From NCBI RefSeq assembly GCF_000485595.1, contig NW_014578373.1:45848-74368 (forward strand): DNA of 28,521 nt, written 5' to 3'. Shown piece after piece: positions 7,586-27,774 of the stretch; position 1 is the first letter of the stretch, and each line of letters begins with the position of its first letter. Source of the DNA: Priapulus caudatus (taxonomy: Eukaryota; Priapulida; Priapulimorpha; Priapulimorphida; Priapulidae). The translations under genes and the position numbers were made by a program. The notes beneath the pieces were generated by a model. That model worked only from the letters and a program-made list of their open reading frames with translations, was not told where the DNA came from and did no database searches.

Positions 7586-10500
7586 GTGAGTGACCCGAAT
7601 GTAGCCTATTTGAATTCGTTTTTCACAGTCCCAATTTCGTTGGTACAATGCCGAATGCGGCAATGCCAATCCCAATGGACACAGGCAATTGAAGCGTTTC
7701 AATAAAATATAATGCTAATTAAATACGAAATCTATTTACTACCAAATTCCTAATGTTTCTATACTCTCTTTTATCTATTATTGCCAACAGTTTCCTGTAA
7801 ATTCCGTCTAAATCCTACGTCCAACCATACGCTTGGCCATAGCTCTTAGCTACTACTAGTACTACTACTTAGTGCTATAAGGCGCTTACAATTAAGCTGC
7901 CGCTGGCGCTATAGACCGACCCTGCTGACTGGCCCGGGCTGCCTCAGCGCCGCCAGAAATGGCCGTGTGAAGTTCGCAAATCGAATGTTTGTTCACAAGA
8001 AATACCGCAGCTTATACCATATGCAACGATAGTTAGCAGGTTCACATTTTAGTAGCGCTATAACTTAAGACATATTCACTTCGGATAATGAGCATTAATT
8101 GCCTACGCACACGTCGTTTTATAGCTCGGTATAATCGGGGATAAGTTGGTCCATCGCATGGCCGCCATGCGTCGCGTCCTATAGCCCAGCGGCAGTTAAG
8201 TCAAGGCGTTAGTACTAGAGCTAAATGCTGCCAGCGCATTTGCTTTCGCCGGCGGCGACTGTTAGCACGCCTTAGCACCTAATAGTAATAGTAATATATT
8301 ATAGCAGGTAGGAGCGCAGGATTCACAAATTCGGCTTGACGCTCGGCTGCGATTTCACACTTTCACGAGCAACCAATAGCACATCCAACAGCTTCGTCTT
8401 TTGTTTTCTCTTTGCAACCAACCGAGTGTTCACTTGTTATAAAAACAATGTCTGCTGTTCGTAACCGAGCTGTGTCTAACAGGCGAAATCACACAAAGAC
8501 TGACGAAATTCTCTGCGTTCGCGGAACGCTTGCCCCCATAATGTAAATGGCTGTCAGAATCAGCGGCTATATAGAGCTGGTACTCGCCGCTGCTCACCTC
8601 AAATTAGCCCATCGAGTGGACTAAGCTAAGGCCGAGCAGGTGGGAGCGAGTGCCAGTCTATGGAACTATAGTGGCGCGCAGGCGGCCGGCACTGCAGTTC
8701 CAAACCTGCCCGTATGAGGCTCCGCGGCATTGGAACGTTGCAAAACGTTGCCAGCGCTTGGCAGCGGCAAAGAAATGGAGGTCACGAATGCGCCGGTAGA
8801 ATGTTTCTGAGTCTGACATTTACATTTACGGGGCAAGGTTCGCGAACCGTTTGAGAATTTCGTCAGTCTTTGTGTGATTTCGCGGCATGACACAGCTCCG
8901 GTTTAACGACAGAAGACATTATGTTTTTATAAGGCACGGTGAATCACTGTTGTGAAAGAGAAATGTTTCAAAAGATGGCAAGCTGTTTGATGTTGTATTG
9001 GTGCTCTGAAAGTGTGAAATCAGTGAGCGATCGAGCAGTGCGAATGCTTGCGCTCATCCGCGCTTTCCTACCTGCCTATATATATTAGTGTAAGCGTGCA
9101 ACAGTCGCGCCGCGAAAGCTATGGCGCGGGCAGCGTATGGTTGGACGTAGGATTTGGACGGAATTTACAGGAAACTGTCGGCAATAATAGGTGAAAGAGA
9201 GTATAGAAACATTAAGAATTTGGTAGTAAATAGATTTCGTATTTAGTTAGCATTATATTTTATTGAAACGCTTCAAGTGCCTGTGCCAATGGACCCGATT
9301 CAATGGTAGGTTGAAGTTGATCGTACCATACCATTGCCAGTACGTTATGTCCGTTATGCATTGTCTCGACGTGTAACATCAAATCATAAGATAATTATTT
9401 GTTTAGAAATACACGTAGTTGCTTAACATTTTCTTAGAGTTAAGATCTTGTATTTATTTATAGGACGTGGATATTTGTCCGAGCATCGGACACCTGTTCG
9501 TATGCGCTATTCGTCCGAGCAGTTGTTGCGCATGCGCTGTTCATGCTGTATTACATAAATGTAATATAATGCTAATCTAGGTTAGGGAGTCACCTACTCC
9601 CTAACCCTACCCCTAACCCCAACCCTAACACTAACTGTAAACCGACTCGGCTCTCTTATATACGCGAGTCATAGTACCAAACACTATCTATGGTGTATAA
9701 CCACATACGCAAAACATGTATGCAGGGGTGTCACAGCCGTAGGGCTGCCGTAGCAAAACGCTACGGGCCCCCAGCCTAAAGGGGCCCCCAAACTTTCAAA
9801 ATAGCCTCAGAATGCTGGAAATAGCATTTTAGAGCATCTAGATTTCAAAATTTTCTGGGGGGAGACCCCCTAGACCCCCCTTCACACTTCCTACCTCCGG
9901 CACTCGTGACATGCGCCTGCGGCATGCAACATGAACAGCGCATGCGCAACAACTGCTCGGACGAATAGCGCATACGAACAGGTGTCCGATGCTCAGACGA
10001 ATATCCACGTCGTTATTTATACGCAATAGATGGGTGTCACTGCTGAATGATGCTGTGTCACGGTCACAGCCTTTTCGGCTATACTTTATCATATGTATAA
10101 TAATGTGTTTGGTGCAATCTTTCTGCATTTACCAGTTAAGGCTAGATGTGGAACAGCTGAAAGGACTTCTAGAGACGGCTACTAGGAACCGTGTCAAGGA
10201 TTTGCTTGTTCTGAACATAGCGAAGCTGGAGACTGAGATAACGAAACTAGTGGTAGGAAGATAATTAATTATGGCATATATATATACATCTATACTATAA
10301 ACCAGCTAGTTCTCTATCACTTCTGTGCCTGCAATCGTACAACTTTCGAACTTTTGGAAAGTGCAACTAGGTGATAGTAAATTGAAGCACAGGTTAGCAT
10401 GACTGAGTAATGTGGTTTCTGATCATTGGTTTTTATGTACCAGAGGATCTGTTCATGCACAATATAGTTCCAGTTTAGATGAACTAAACATGCAACATTT

Positions 10501-13500
10501 CTAGCAAGCAGTTAGAATTATCTTGAAGATGCAATGCAACACATTTATTAGGATTTGTAATTGTAGCAGTTAACCTGCTAATGCTAAAGACTAAGGTTTA
10601 GTCAGAATTGTGTTCATTACTGCGCTAGGTTGCCCAAATGGTGCAACACACACAGGTCGACAGTGTTTATGTTACGAAGTGGCTATATGCCCGGCAGCCG
10701 GGCACGGTCTTCGATTTCCTAAATGCCCGGCAGTTTTTAATTTTCGGTGATTTCTCGAGTAATCAGTGTACTACGTGATCCAAAGTATTCTACATTTGTT
10801 TAGAAATATCAAGCATGCGTGCGAAAATGTCCGGTGCACTATAATCTGTATCACACCTGCTTCGGCGGCTGCGGTTTGAAACTGTAAACAACTGTGTTTA
10901 TTTGACTGTGGATTTCAATTAGACATTTCTTACTAAACAGCAGTGATATTGGACAAACTAATATGCGTTTGGATGTGAGGTTATTTACTTATTAACTACA
11001 CAAGGTGCCAGTTACTCGAGCATTTGTCAACTTTGCATAATCAATGGGCCTATTATGCCTTTAAGAGAATTCATAAGTTTATTGTACTGGTCCATGATCA
11101 AACATAACATATCATATGCTTATTGAATAAGATCATATATTTTAAAGATGGGGTGTTCATTTTGATACTTATAACCTGGTATGCTGTACCACATAGTGTT
11201 TAGATGGGTTCCAACTCCAAGTTGTCTGTTTAGAAAAAAAGCCAGGCAACAAGTAACAGTACTGACTTCCTTCTGTAGTAGATTGTGCCGTGATTGGAGG
11301 AAAGGTTAACACTTAACAGTAGTGCAATCTAAGCTACCCTTAACAGTAGTGCAATCTAAGCTACCCTTAACAGTAGTGCAATCTAAGCTACCCTTAACAG
11401 TAGTGCAATCTAAGCTACCCTTCCGATTCGACACATGTATTGCAATTTTTGCGTAGTTAAATGGAATGTAGTCAGTGATTGGAAAATGCTAATGAGAGAT
11501 TGTATTTGTCTAGCATAGTTTTCCTATATGTTTTAGGAACGGGAAGAATCAGCTGCAAAGGAGGGAGGTGATAGCAATACAGGGAAGCCAAGACCTGTTC
11601 AAGCTAATATGCCTTTCCGAGTCAAGTTGTCAACATATGGTACTTGCACGTAGTTAGTTCCTCTTAGGAATTTCTGTGAGGTTTTTATAAACCGAACGAT
11701 GATCTTCTAGTGCTGTACAGTCGCTATTTCATTTGCCTTTCTATAGCTACTAAGCTCAAAAATTTACTAGCTAACCTAAAAATTCCACCAGCCCCTGAAA
11801 TGTTGTCAGATATAGGATCCAATTTATGATTCAATTGGAATATAAATATAGAGCCTGAACTATTTGACCTTTAAGAACTTTATATTCATATTTTTAGTTT
11901 TCATATCTATCTTTTTATTGAAGTTTATGTATAGTAATCATTTATTGATTTTTTTAACTATACACATTATTATTATAATTATAATAAAGAAAAATATAAA
12001 GTATAAAAAATATAAAGAAATTATAAGTCAATTATAATAAAGAAAATCTGCAATATGACAGTTCTTCCCTACTATTTAAATTGCCCTGGCCATTAACATT
12101 AATATGCTTAGACTTGTACGCACACAGTGGTACTTCTTCATTATCAGAGTTTTTGTGCAACTTCTGCTTGAGGCTCTATACCGTGTGCACTATATTCCGT
12201 CTTCTATCATCATTGAAATTTCTACTTTTATAATGTAGTATTGTTACATTCTGGTTGATTTGTGTTCTTTACAGGCTGGGAAAATGATGGAAAGTTCATA
12301 AAGGTCTACGTAACACTAAAGAATGTTCACAATATACCAAAGGAAAATGTTTCAGTGGAATTCACAGAGACGTAAGCATCTCTATCATTTTACATTAGCT
12401 TGTGAGACTGTTGGCAATAGGTAGTGCTTAATTAGCATTTCAAGCTAGATGATCATGACCATTTTTTGTTTCAGTTCAATGTCGCTTAACGTATCTGAGC
12501 TGGATGGGAAGAGCTATAACCTTCCAATCCACGATCTTCTCCAATTGATTGATCCCAGTTCAAGTTCTCACAAGGTTGGTTCCATAGAGTGTCATACTGC
12601 GAATATACTGACACTGCATTTTGAACACTGTACTTTGCATCTAGTTCAGGGGTTCTTAATCTGTGGTCCATGGACCCCTTTGGCGTCCGTGGATTAACTT
12701 CAGGGGGTCCGTGAACCAGACGCATTTGTGTGTATACAAAATGTGTGTGTATATTTTTATGTGTTTATGTGCATTTTTCTGAGGAGGGTCTGTATCTTTT
12801 ACCAGATTCTCAAAGGGGTCCACGACTCAAAAAATGTTAAGAACCTCTGATCTAGTTCATGGCCGTCGTCGACCAGAATTGCTTCGTACTGTTTTATGTA
12901 ATGAAAGATTGTATCCAAGTTTTGTCAGCAAGTCGATGGTGGATTAATGACCGACTTGGGTCGCCCATGAGTGCCTTCGCCGGTGATCGAGATCGAGTCA
13001 GAGTTGGCAGCTTCCCGGTCGTGTGATGCTGCTCCTTGCAATTTCAGGTGAAAACCGACATGGTGCTGGTGAACCTACGGAAGAAGGATGGAACGAACAC
13101 GTGGAATCACGTGACGAAATCAGATGTGAAGAAAACAGATGCCAAGTAATAGCACGAACATATCTATACAGTGAACACGAAAGACCACTATAATAGCTGT
13201 TGCAGCAATAGTGCCGTTTTGTTATTTTCTAAAAGCACCCCTAGGTGGTAGAAATAAATAGCATGAGTCGGTGTGAGTACGTAGCTGTTTGATCTTCGAT
13301 TTCTACTTATGTCTAGAAGATATACATTGTAAGATTTTTACCCAGATTTGTGGCATTTGATTGTTTAATGCTGAATACTAGCGTAAAGTCAGAGTTGTAT
13401 GTATTAATGGGCTAAGCTGGTAAAATGCTGCAACAGGGGTCAAAGCAGTGTTTGTGCTACACGATGAAGGCTATTTTGGGTATCTGGTGAACAAAAGTAG

Positions 13501-13862
13501 AGACCCCCAGTGGAAAATTTGGGGTACAATTGAAAGTTCCCTCTTCCTGAAATATATATATATATATATAACTGTAGGTGACTAGTAAAGCAACCCTGAG
13601 TATACCATTATGATATATAGTGTGAATCTATGCATTGACCCATAATTACGTATTGTAATTTGTTGCAATGTGATGTTTTATTAGGGCTGCTGCACCCAGC
13701 ATGGGAAAAGATGCCGGCGAGGACCCCAACAAAGCGATGATGAACATAATGAAGAAGATGTACGATGAGGGAGATGACGAAATGAAGAGATCCATTGCCA
13801 AGGCTTGGACAGAGGGAAAGGAGAAAGGTGGAGGAGGATTCCCAGGACTTCCAGGATTCTGA
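7565..13862 (+). CDS. CACYBP: Calcyclin-binding protein / Siah-interacting protein, complete (seven exons)
   Basis: CACYBP (SIP) bridges Siah-1 and Skp1 in an E3 ubiquitin ligase that degrades beta-catenin, and binds S100 proteins. Coding exons are 7565-7585, 10136-10252, 11537-11639, 12275-12371, 12475-12574, 13048-13145 and 13685-13862. All junctions are GT-AG and phases match, giving 237 aa against about 228 in human. Domain order is a helical SIP N-domain (about residues 1-46; LDVEQLKGLLETATRNRVKD), a low-conservation linker, a CS domain (about 70-165; FRVKLSTYGWENDGKFIKVY, then LDGKSYNLPIHDLL and VKTDMVLVNLRKK) and an SGS domain (MMNIMKKMYDEGDDEMKRSI, then AKAWTEGKEK). The tail is an unusual glycine-rich GGGGFPGLPGF. 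The gene converges on WDR47 and diverges from COPS3. Confidence 0.96.
7665..9295. mobile_element. Large fold-back element (about 1.6 kb) in CACYBP intron 1
   Basis: Left arm features recur inverted on the right: GAAGCGTTTCAATAAAATAT near 7690 and ATATTTTATTGAAACGCTTC near 9260, and TCCTACGTCCAACCATACGC against GCGTATGGTTGGACGTAGGA. The inner pair is AAATCACACAAAGACTGACG near 8489 and CGTCAGTCTTTGTGTGATTT near 8860. The arms meet near 8680. The left arm is longer because another element is nested in it. There is no coding capacity. The outer ends and target duplication are uncertain. Confidence 0.82.
7840..8223. mobile_element. Nested inverted-repeat element inside the fold-back left arm
   Basis: TAGCTCT at 7840 and AGAGCTA at 8217-8223 bound a pair of diverged inverted arms (TTAAGCTGCCGCTGGCGCTATAG near 7893 with CTATAGCCCAGCGGCAGTTAA near 8180). 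The segment has no counterpart in the right arm of the host element, so it inserted after the fold-back formed. Target duplication is unclear. Confidence 0.6.
9463..10012. mobile_element. 550-bp inverted-repeat element with 9-bp target duplication, CACYBP intron 1
   Basis: Termini of about 80 bp are inverted: GGACGTGGATATTTGTCCGA on the left and GACGAATATCCACGTCG on the right, with ACACCTGTTCGTATGCGCTA and AGCAGTTGTTGCGCATGCGC in both arms. The 9-bp direct repeats TTATTTATA flank it at 9454-9462 and 10013-10021. The interior has a telomere-like CCCTAA block and a C/G-rich run near 9855-9885. The 9-bp duplication suggests a Mutator-like origin. It ends 123 bp before CACYBP exon 2. Confidence 0.85.
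9580..9632 (-). repeat. Telomere-like CCCTAA block within the 550-bp element
   Basis: GGTTAGGGAGTCACCTACTC then CCTAACCC forms a short hairpin, followed by CCCTACCCCTAACCCCAACC. MITE copy 1 has a similar hairpin, TTAGGGAGTAGG and CGACTCCCTA, next to its TTAGGG core, which hints at a common source. Confidence 0.7.
10136..10252 (+). CDS. CACYBP: CACYBP coding exon 2 (SIP helical domain)
   Basis: It has a TTTACCAG acceptor, 39 whole codons and a GTG|GTAGGA donor. It encodes LRLDVEQLKGLLETATRNRV then KDLLVLNIAKLETEITKLV. It aligns with the human helical hairpin DLEEVKVLLEKATRKRVRD, including the conserved ATR.RV.D core and the KLETEI helix. Confidence 0.96.
10560..10690 (+). repeat. Diverged repeat, copy A (CACYBP intron 2)
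   Basis: It shares an ordered series of short matches with 13365-13490: AGTCAGA(A/G)TTGT, GGTGCAAC against GCTGCAAC, CAGTGTTT, and GAAGTGGCTAT against TGAAGGCTAT. It is probably an old interspersed element. Intron 2 otherwise holds only the 27-bp repeat. Confidence 0.45.
11313..11420. repeat. 27-bp tandem repeat, four identical copies
   Basis: TTAACAGTAGTGCAATCTAA then GCTACCC is repeated exactly four times in CACYBP intron 2. Perfect identity suggests recent expansion and likely length polymorphism. Confidence 0.95.
11537..11639 (+). CDS. CACYBP: CACYBP coding exon 3 (linker and start of CS domain)
   Basis: It has an ATGTTTTAG acceptor and a TATG|GTACTT donor. It encodes an acidic, Gly/Ser linker and then PFRVKLSTYG, the first CS-domain beta strand (human YTVKISNYG). 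Confidence 0.93.
12275..12371 (+). CDS. CACYBP: CACYBP coding exon 4 (CS domain)
   Basis: It has a TTCTTTACAG acceptor and a GAGAC|GTAAGC donor. It encodes WENDGKFIKVYVTLKNVHNI then PKENVSVEFTE, matching human [20 protein letters not shown] and its PTENVQVHFTE strand. Confidence 0.95.
12475..12574 (+). CDS. CACYBP: CACYBP coding exon 5 (CS domain)
   Basis: It has a TTGTTTCAG acceptor and a CACAAG|GTTGGT donor. It encodes SMSLNVSELDGKSYNLPIHD followed by LLQLIDPSSSSHK, matching human SFDLLVKNLNGKSYSMIVNN. Confidence 0.94.
12647..12849. mobile_element. hAT-like MITE, 203 bp, 8-bp target duplication
   Basis: The left end CAGGGGTTCTTAA pairs with the right end TTAAGAACCTCTG. The 8-bp direct repeats ATCTAGTT flank it at 12639-12646 and 12850-12857. 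Inner arms GGTCCATGGACCCCTTTGG and AAAGGGGTCCACGACTC also pair. Terminal CAGGGGT and 8-bp duplication are hAT hallmarks. It lies in CACYBP intron 5 and is responsible for a spurious open frame read out of exon 5. Confidence 0.92.
13048..13145 (+). CDS. CACYBP: CACYBP coding exon 6 (CS domain end)
   Basis: It has a GCAATTTCAG acceptor. It encodes VKTDMVLVNLRKKDGTNTWN then HVTKSDVKKTDAK. The donor is GCCAA|GTAATA, the only choice that keeps phase into exon 7. If this intron is retained, the sequence reads straight into TAA TAG, giving a protein without the SGS domain. Confidence 0.9.
13365..13490 (+). repeat. Diverged repeat, copy B (CACYBP intron 6)
   Basis: Counterpart of 10560-10690, in the same orientation. 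It is too diverged to define ends or family. A (TA)n run follows at about 13551-13570. Confidence 0.45.
13685..13862 (+). CDS. CACYBP: CACYBP terminal coding exon 7 (SGS domain)
   Basis: It has a TTTTATTAG acceptor and ends at TGA. It encodes GEDPNKAMMNIMKKMYDEGD and DEMKRSIAKAWTEGKEK, matching human [20 protein letters not shown] and MKRTINKAWVESREK. The tail GGGGFPGLPGF replaces the human QAKGDTEF. No canonical AATAAA stands out in the few hundred bases downstream. Confidence 0.95.
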
Positions 13863-16604
13863 GAACCTCTAATGGGTTGTTAAGAAATATTCTAAAATTG
13901 TCTACACTTGTCTTCGGCAAAATGATTTCTATCAGTCTGAGCAGAGTGGTAAACTTATCGCAGCAATTATGTAACATGATCCTTTTCATTTTTTACGTCA
14001 TTTTTTTAAATTTATAATTGTAGAATCTTGCACCCAGACACTATGACCCTCCTCATCGCCTGGTTTAAAGTCGTTGTGAAATTTCCTGATTGCCAGTTTT
14101 AGTTGTGGTATTGTAAGAATTTATTGAGCCAAGTAAAGTTTCAGTAGCAAGAAAGGCAGCACCTACTCGTTACATTGCAAGTTCAAGGGCAGATTGAAAT
14201 TCTGTGATAAGCGTTCACAAAATTTGTGTTTACCTCTGTAATAATGTAATTTAAACTATTATCATCATTATATTTGTTGTAATTTTTGATTTGTTACATT
14301 AGAGTTGTGGTAGGACATGACAAACACACCCCGACGATATACTAGCATAATATACCCATGTTTTCTGATCTAATGGAAGCTTTTCCACTCATGGGAGCGC
14401 TACGTCGCACAGGCCTTGCTGACGTGACGATGTGTGCTTTTTGTTAATTTGCTGCCACAAACGAACAACGATATGCAAACAGATTTGAATAGCAGAAGCA
14501 ATGCATTTATTCAACATATAAAGCATTTGCGAATTATAGAGAACTATGGAAACCTGCCACGCTATAACAATGGTTTGGCCGTAGGGTTCTACCAGAGGGT
14601 TATTCAGCTATGCTGACGCTCGCCAATGATAAGCAAGAATTGTCACGGCAAGTCTCACATAAAGGTGATTTCTAACAAGCCGAGTCATTTCAACCAAGTT
14701 CATCTCTCAAAATCGTCTGTAAATTATATGAATAATCATAACTCGTATAATTTTAACTGATATTCAACTGATATGTCTACACACTGCAATAGGATTTTGC
14801 AGAATTTCATCAAAACTGGAAAAAAAAACAATTGTAGTAACCGTTAAAAATCCATAAGAATTACTTTCCACAGAGTCCGCACAAATCTCTCCATCACACA
14901 CTCACCACACTCGCAACAGCGTAAAAAAAACTAAAAATAAAAAATATTTCCAAATCTTAAATATAATCTCTATTGGTTCATAATTATTAAAGCTAGTATA
15001 TCCTGTTTCGATTGGCTAACTTTCGTAACTTCACATTCTGGTGATGTCATCTGATGTGCTTGACTTGACAACATTTAATTAGCAAACAATTCCTATCTAT
15101 ACAGGCCATATATACAAAGAAATGCATGCTATAGTTATTTTGCGAGAACAATGCCAATACATGCCTATACTTTTACTAGACAGTACAGTAGACAGTAGAC
15201 AGACTAGACTAGTCTTGTCGATACACCCAAAGAGGTTCCATATTGTCTCCGGTACAGTTTCATTCCGTTGCATGTCCTGATGCACAAAATGTCTAAATAA
15301 ACATCTATGTAGGGATACCCACAAGCACCTCATTCAAACTGCTGAGCCACATCATGTACTGGCTCGCCCCTTTGCACCGCCGCTAGCCAATATTGCAGGC
15401 TAACTCCGTTGAACATGACCGCACGAGCTTACCTCTAAATAAACAACGCGTTAAATACATGGTTGCGTACAGACACGTAAACGAGCGCTCGACGTCGAAG
15501 AGATAAGATTATATAAATGCGCGCGTGTAAACGTCGCCCGCCGCTCCCATCTCAAAAACGACCATACCCGAGTATAGAGAAACTAGCATTCAGAAGTCGG
15601 CGTACTCACAACTTCAGCACGCCGGACCGCAATAGTAAATACGCATCCGGTAAACGTCGAATCTTCCGCAAGCGGATATATCGTAAATACTCGTCAGCTA
15701 GACATCAGACGCTCAAAACCAATTAATAGTAAATACACGTCGGCTGGAACGCGAGATAGTCTTCACCGACTAATAATAAATACACATCCGTTAAGATGTA
15801 TTGGATACTTTGCTAGCAGACCAAAACCCAGCACGCAATGCGTAGGAAATGTGCTCGCTTATATTTATACGTCGGGCATATTATTACGTCAGGCAGCACG
15901 ATGTGGTGCGGGTGTACACTGCTGGACACGGCGTGGCAACATTGCAGGCGTCCTCGCGTGCATGGCTTCTACCTCAAACATGAAGTGAGGGATAGTAACG
16001 ACGATCGATAGCAGTGACAACCGACTACTACACCACAGTGCAGACACAGCGTCAACCCGAGACATGCACCCCTTCCGTGTCCTGTCCTGCCAAACTAGGT
16101 GGGAGTGGTTAGTGCGCGTGCAACGGCTATACACTGCAAGCTAGCTCATTGCATCGCATCATACGACATCGTCTAGCCATCTCCCGCAGGTATTTGCCTG
16201 TGTCTACTCGTCCGCGATTGTCGCATCTTTGGTAGATATGTAGTACATTGACGATATTTTTGGTTAAAAAGCAGCGAATCTGCGATCAGTTCTCCCTGTA
16301 TCGTATAGGATAGACGGTGCAGTATTTCCTTACACAGTACAAACAGCATCTTGTTTACTGCCCTGCAGTACATCCAGTAAGTTATTTATGCCTGCCCTGC
16401 AGCAGCCACTGTCACTCAGTGAACCTTTTCCACCATCGCACCGTTTGTAATCGACATAAAATTAACGCTAAGAGGTACGCAGTGCCCTGCACACATAAAT
16501 AAGTTTATCATCGTAAGTTGTATGGGAATACGTTTATAAATCTCCAACGCAGTTGATGGATGTCTTGGAATCATCAAATTACCATCCACCTGCCGTTCAC
16601 CACA
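13863..16604. other. Intergenic region between convergent CACYBP and WDR47
   Basis: It contains the 3' UTRs of both genes, which I cannot delimit. A degenerate tandem repeat lies near 15630-15790. Several open frames of 60-80 codons show no recognisable protein and no splice partners. No RNA gene is visible. Confidence 0.5.
15630..15790. repeat. Degenerate tandem repeat of about 47 bp
   Basis: The motif (G/A)TAAATAC followed by a CG-containing stretch recurs at 15635, 15683, 15729 and 15776, with spacings of 48, 46 and 47. The units are strongly diverged. The array may start earlier, near 15510. Confidence 0.55.
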
Positions 16605-26586
<9,982 letters not shown>

Positions 26587-26689
26587 CTACAAGGCAGCGT
26601 GGAACACGCGTGAGAACAACGCAGCGAAAATTATGCTCTTCTAAGTGCCATACTTTGCCACACGCTGTGAAACCGCAACCATTCATACG

Positions 26690-26893
26690 TACTGGAGTGT
26701 GGCAGGACAGGGTGTGATAGGCCATGACAAGATAGGTTGAGGTAGGATGCAATGCAGTGTGGCAAGGCTGGGTATGGCAGGGCAGGGCGTGGCAGGGCTG
26801 GGTATGGCAGGACATGGTGTGGCAGGCCATGATAGGGTATATAGGTTGTGGTAGGATCTAATGGATTGTGGCAGGGCTGGGTATGGCAGGAAC
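26690..26893. repeat. G-rich degenerate minisatellite
   Basis: GGTATGGCAGG(G/A)C and GTGTGGCAGGGC units of roughly 10-15 bp recur in varied combinations. Pro/His/Cys-rich frames on the other strand are artefacts. The duplicated block begins at its right edge. Confidence 0.85.
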
Positions 26894-26894
26894 C

Positions 26895-27380
26895 TTCGTG
26901 CTCCAAAATAGGACATTCAAACCTCTCCCATAAGAGTTACAACTGTATGCAATTGGAAACATGAGGGTCTAACGGTTCTTGAGTTATCGTTGACCGTAGG
27001 CAGACACTGAAATGCATAAAAAAATTGCAAAAATTTACCAAATTTGCATAATTTAAAAAAATATCAAAACCTGTGTGATGTTTTGGGGCCAGTCCTCATT
27101 CATTCACATACCAGAAATGAGCAAAATCCGTTGAACCTGAACTGACTTATGGCCATTTCCATTTTTGCCAAAAAGGGGGCGTGGCTCCAAAATAGGACGT
27201 TCAAACCTCTCCCATAGGAGTAACAACTATATGCAATTTAAAACATGTGGGTCAAACGGTTCTTGAGTTATCGTTGACCGTAGCCAAATGTTGAGGGACG
27301 GACGGACGGACGGACGGACGTACGACGAACGACACCCAATGGCAATAGCTCATCTTGACGATGTCAAGGCGAGCTAAAAA
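26895..27380. repeat. Dispersed repeat with internal tandem units (cleaner copy)
   Basis: Two units share GGAC(A/G)TTCAAACCTCTCCCA, GAGT(T/A)ACAACT and GGTTCTTGAGTTATCGTTGA. They are followed by five ACGG repeats, ACGTACGACGAACGACACCC and the terminal hairpin CATCTTGACGATGTCAAG. It is the counterpart of the repeat at 19331-20030 and gives its readable consensus. Confidence 0.65.
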
Positions 27381-27548
27381 CAGCGAAGCCGCCCATGAGT
27401 TTAAACTAGTAGTTCATCAACAACAATTTAAGCTCTATGGCATCAAATCGTAAGATGATCGAGCCCACACGGGGTAGTACAGTGGAGCTATGTCCCGTAG
27501 ACACACTCCCTGCTTCCAGACAGTTCTAGGCAATGCTGACGCACTAAC

Positions 27549-27719
27549 CGGTGTGTCCGCCGAGCGCTTGTATCGGCACGCCTGTCTCGCAGTCCGTCAC
27601 ATAGATCTTGCAGTCGCCGGCGCCAGCGCTCAGCAGCAGCGTTGACCGGCTGCCGACGTCCGGCATGAAGGTCAGGTCGCGCACGGTGCCGTCGTGCAGC
27701 GTCAGCTCCATCTCTGGGC
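27549..27719 (-). CDS. WDR47: Intact copy of the WDR47 HDGTVRDL exon, out of order
   Basis: It has a TGCATTTCAG acceptor and an ACACCG|GTTAGT donor. It encodes PEMELTLHDGTVRDLTFMPD, TLLLSAGAGDCKIYVTDCET and GVPIQALGGHTG, matching human MHDGTIRDLAF, SAGAGDCNIYTTDC and LSGHTG. Phase fits perfectly between exons 22899-23068 and 18324-18467, yet it lies upstream of the linker exon at 26466-26586. It is embedded in a duplicated block that repeats the flanks of 20166-20352. Either the scaffold is misjoined or this is a real partial duplication. Confidence 0.85.
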
Positions 27720-27774
27720 CTGAAATGCAAGCGCAGACAACAACATTAGTTCGCTTTTCAACATTGTTTATCAT

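Noticed and set aside
9838-10128. 96-codon open frame on the minus strand
   Set aside because: It spans the terminus of the 550-bp transposon and intron sequence and has no family resemblance.
12486-12725. Minus-strand open frame opposite CACYBP exon 5
   Set aside because: It is the antisense shadow of a coding exon plus the hAT-like MITE.
15517-15726. 69-codon basic open frame
   Set aside because: It overlaps a degenerate 47-bp tandem repeat; basic composition comes from the repeat.
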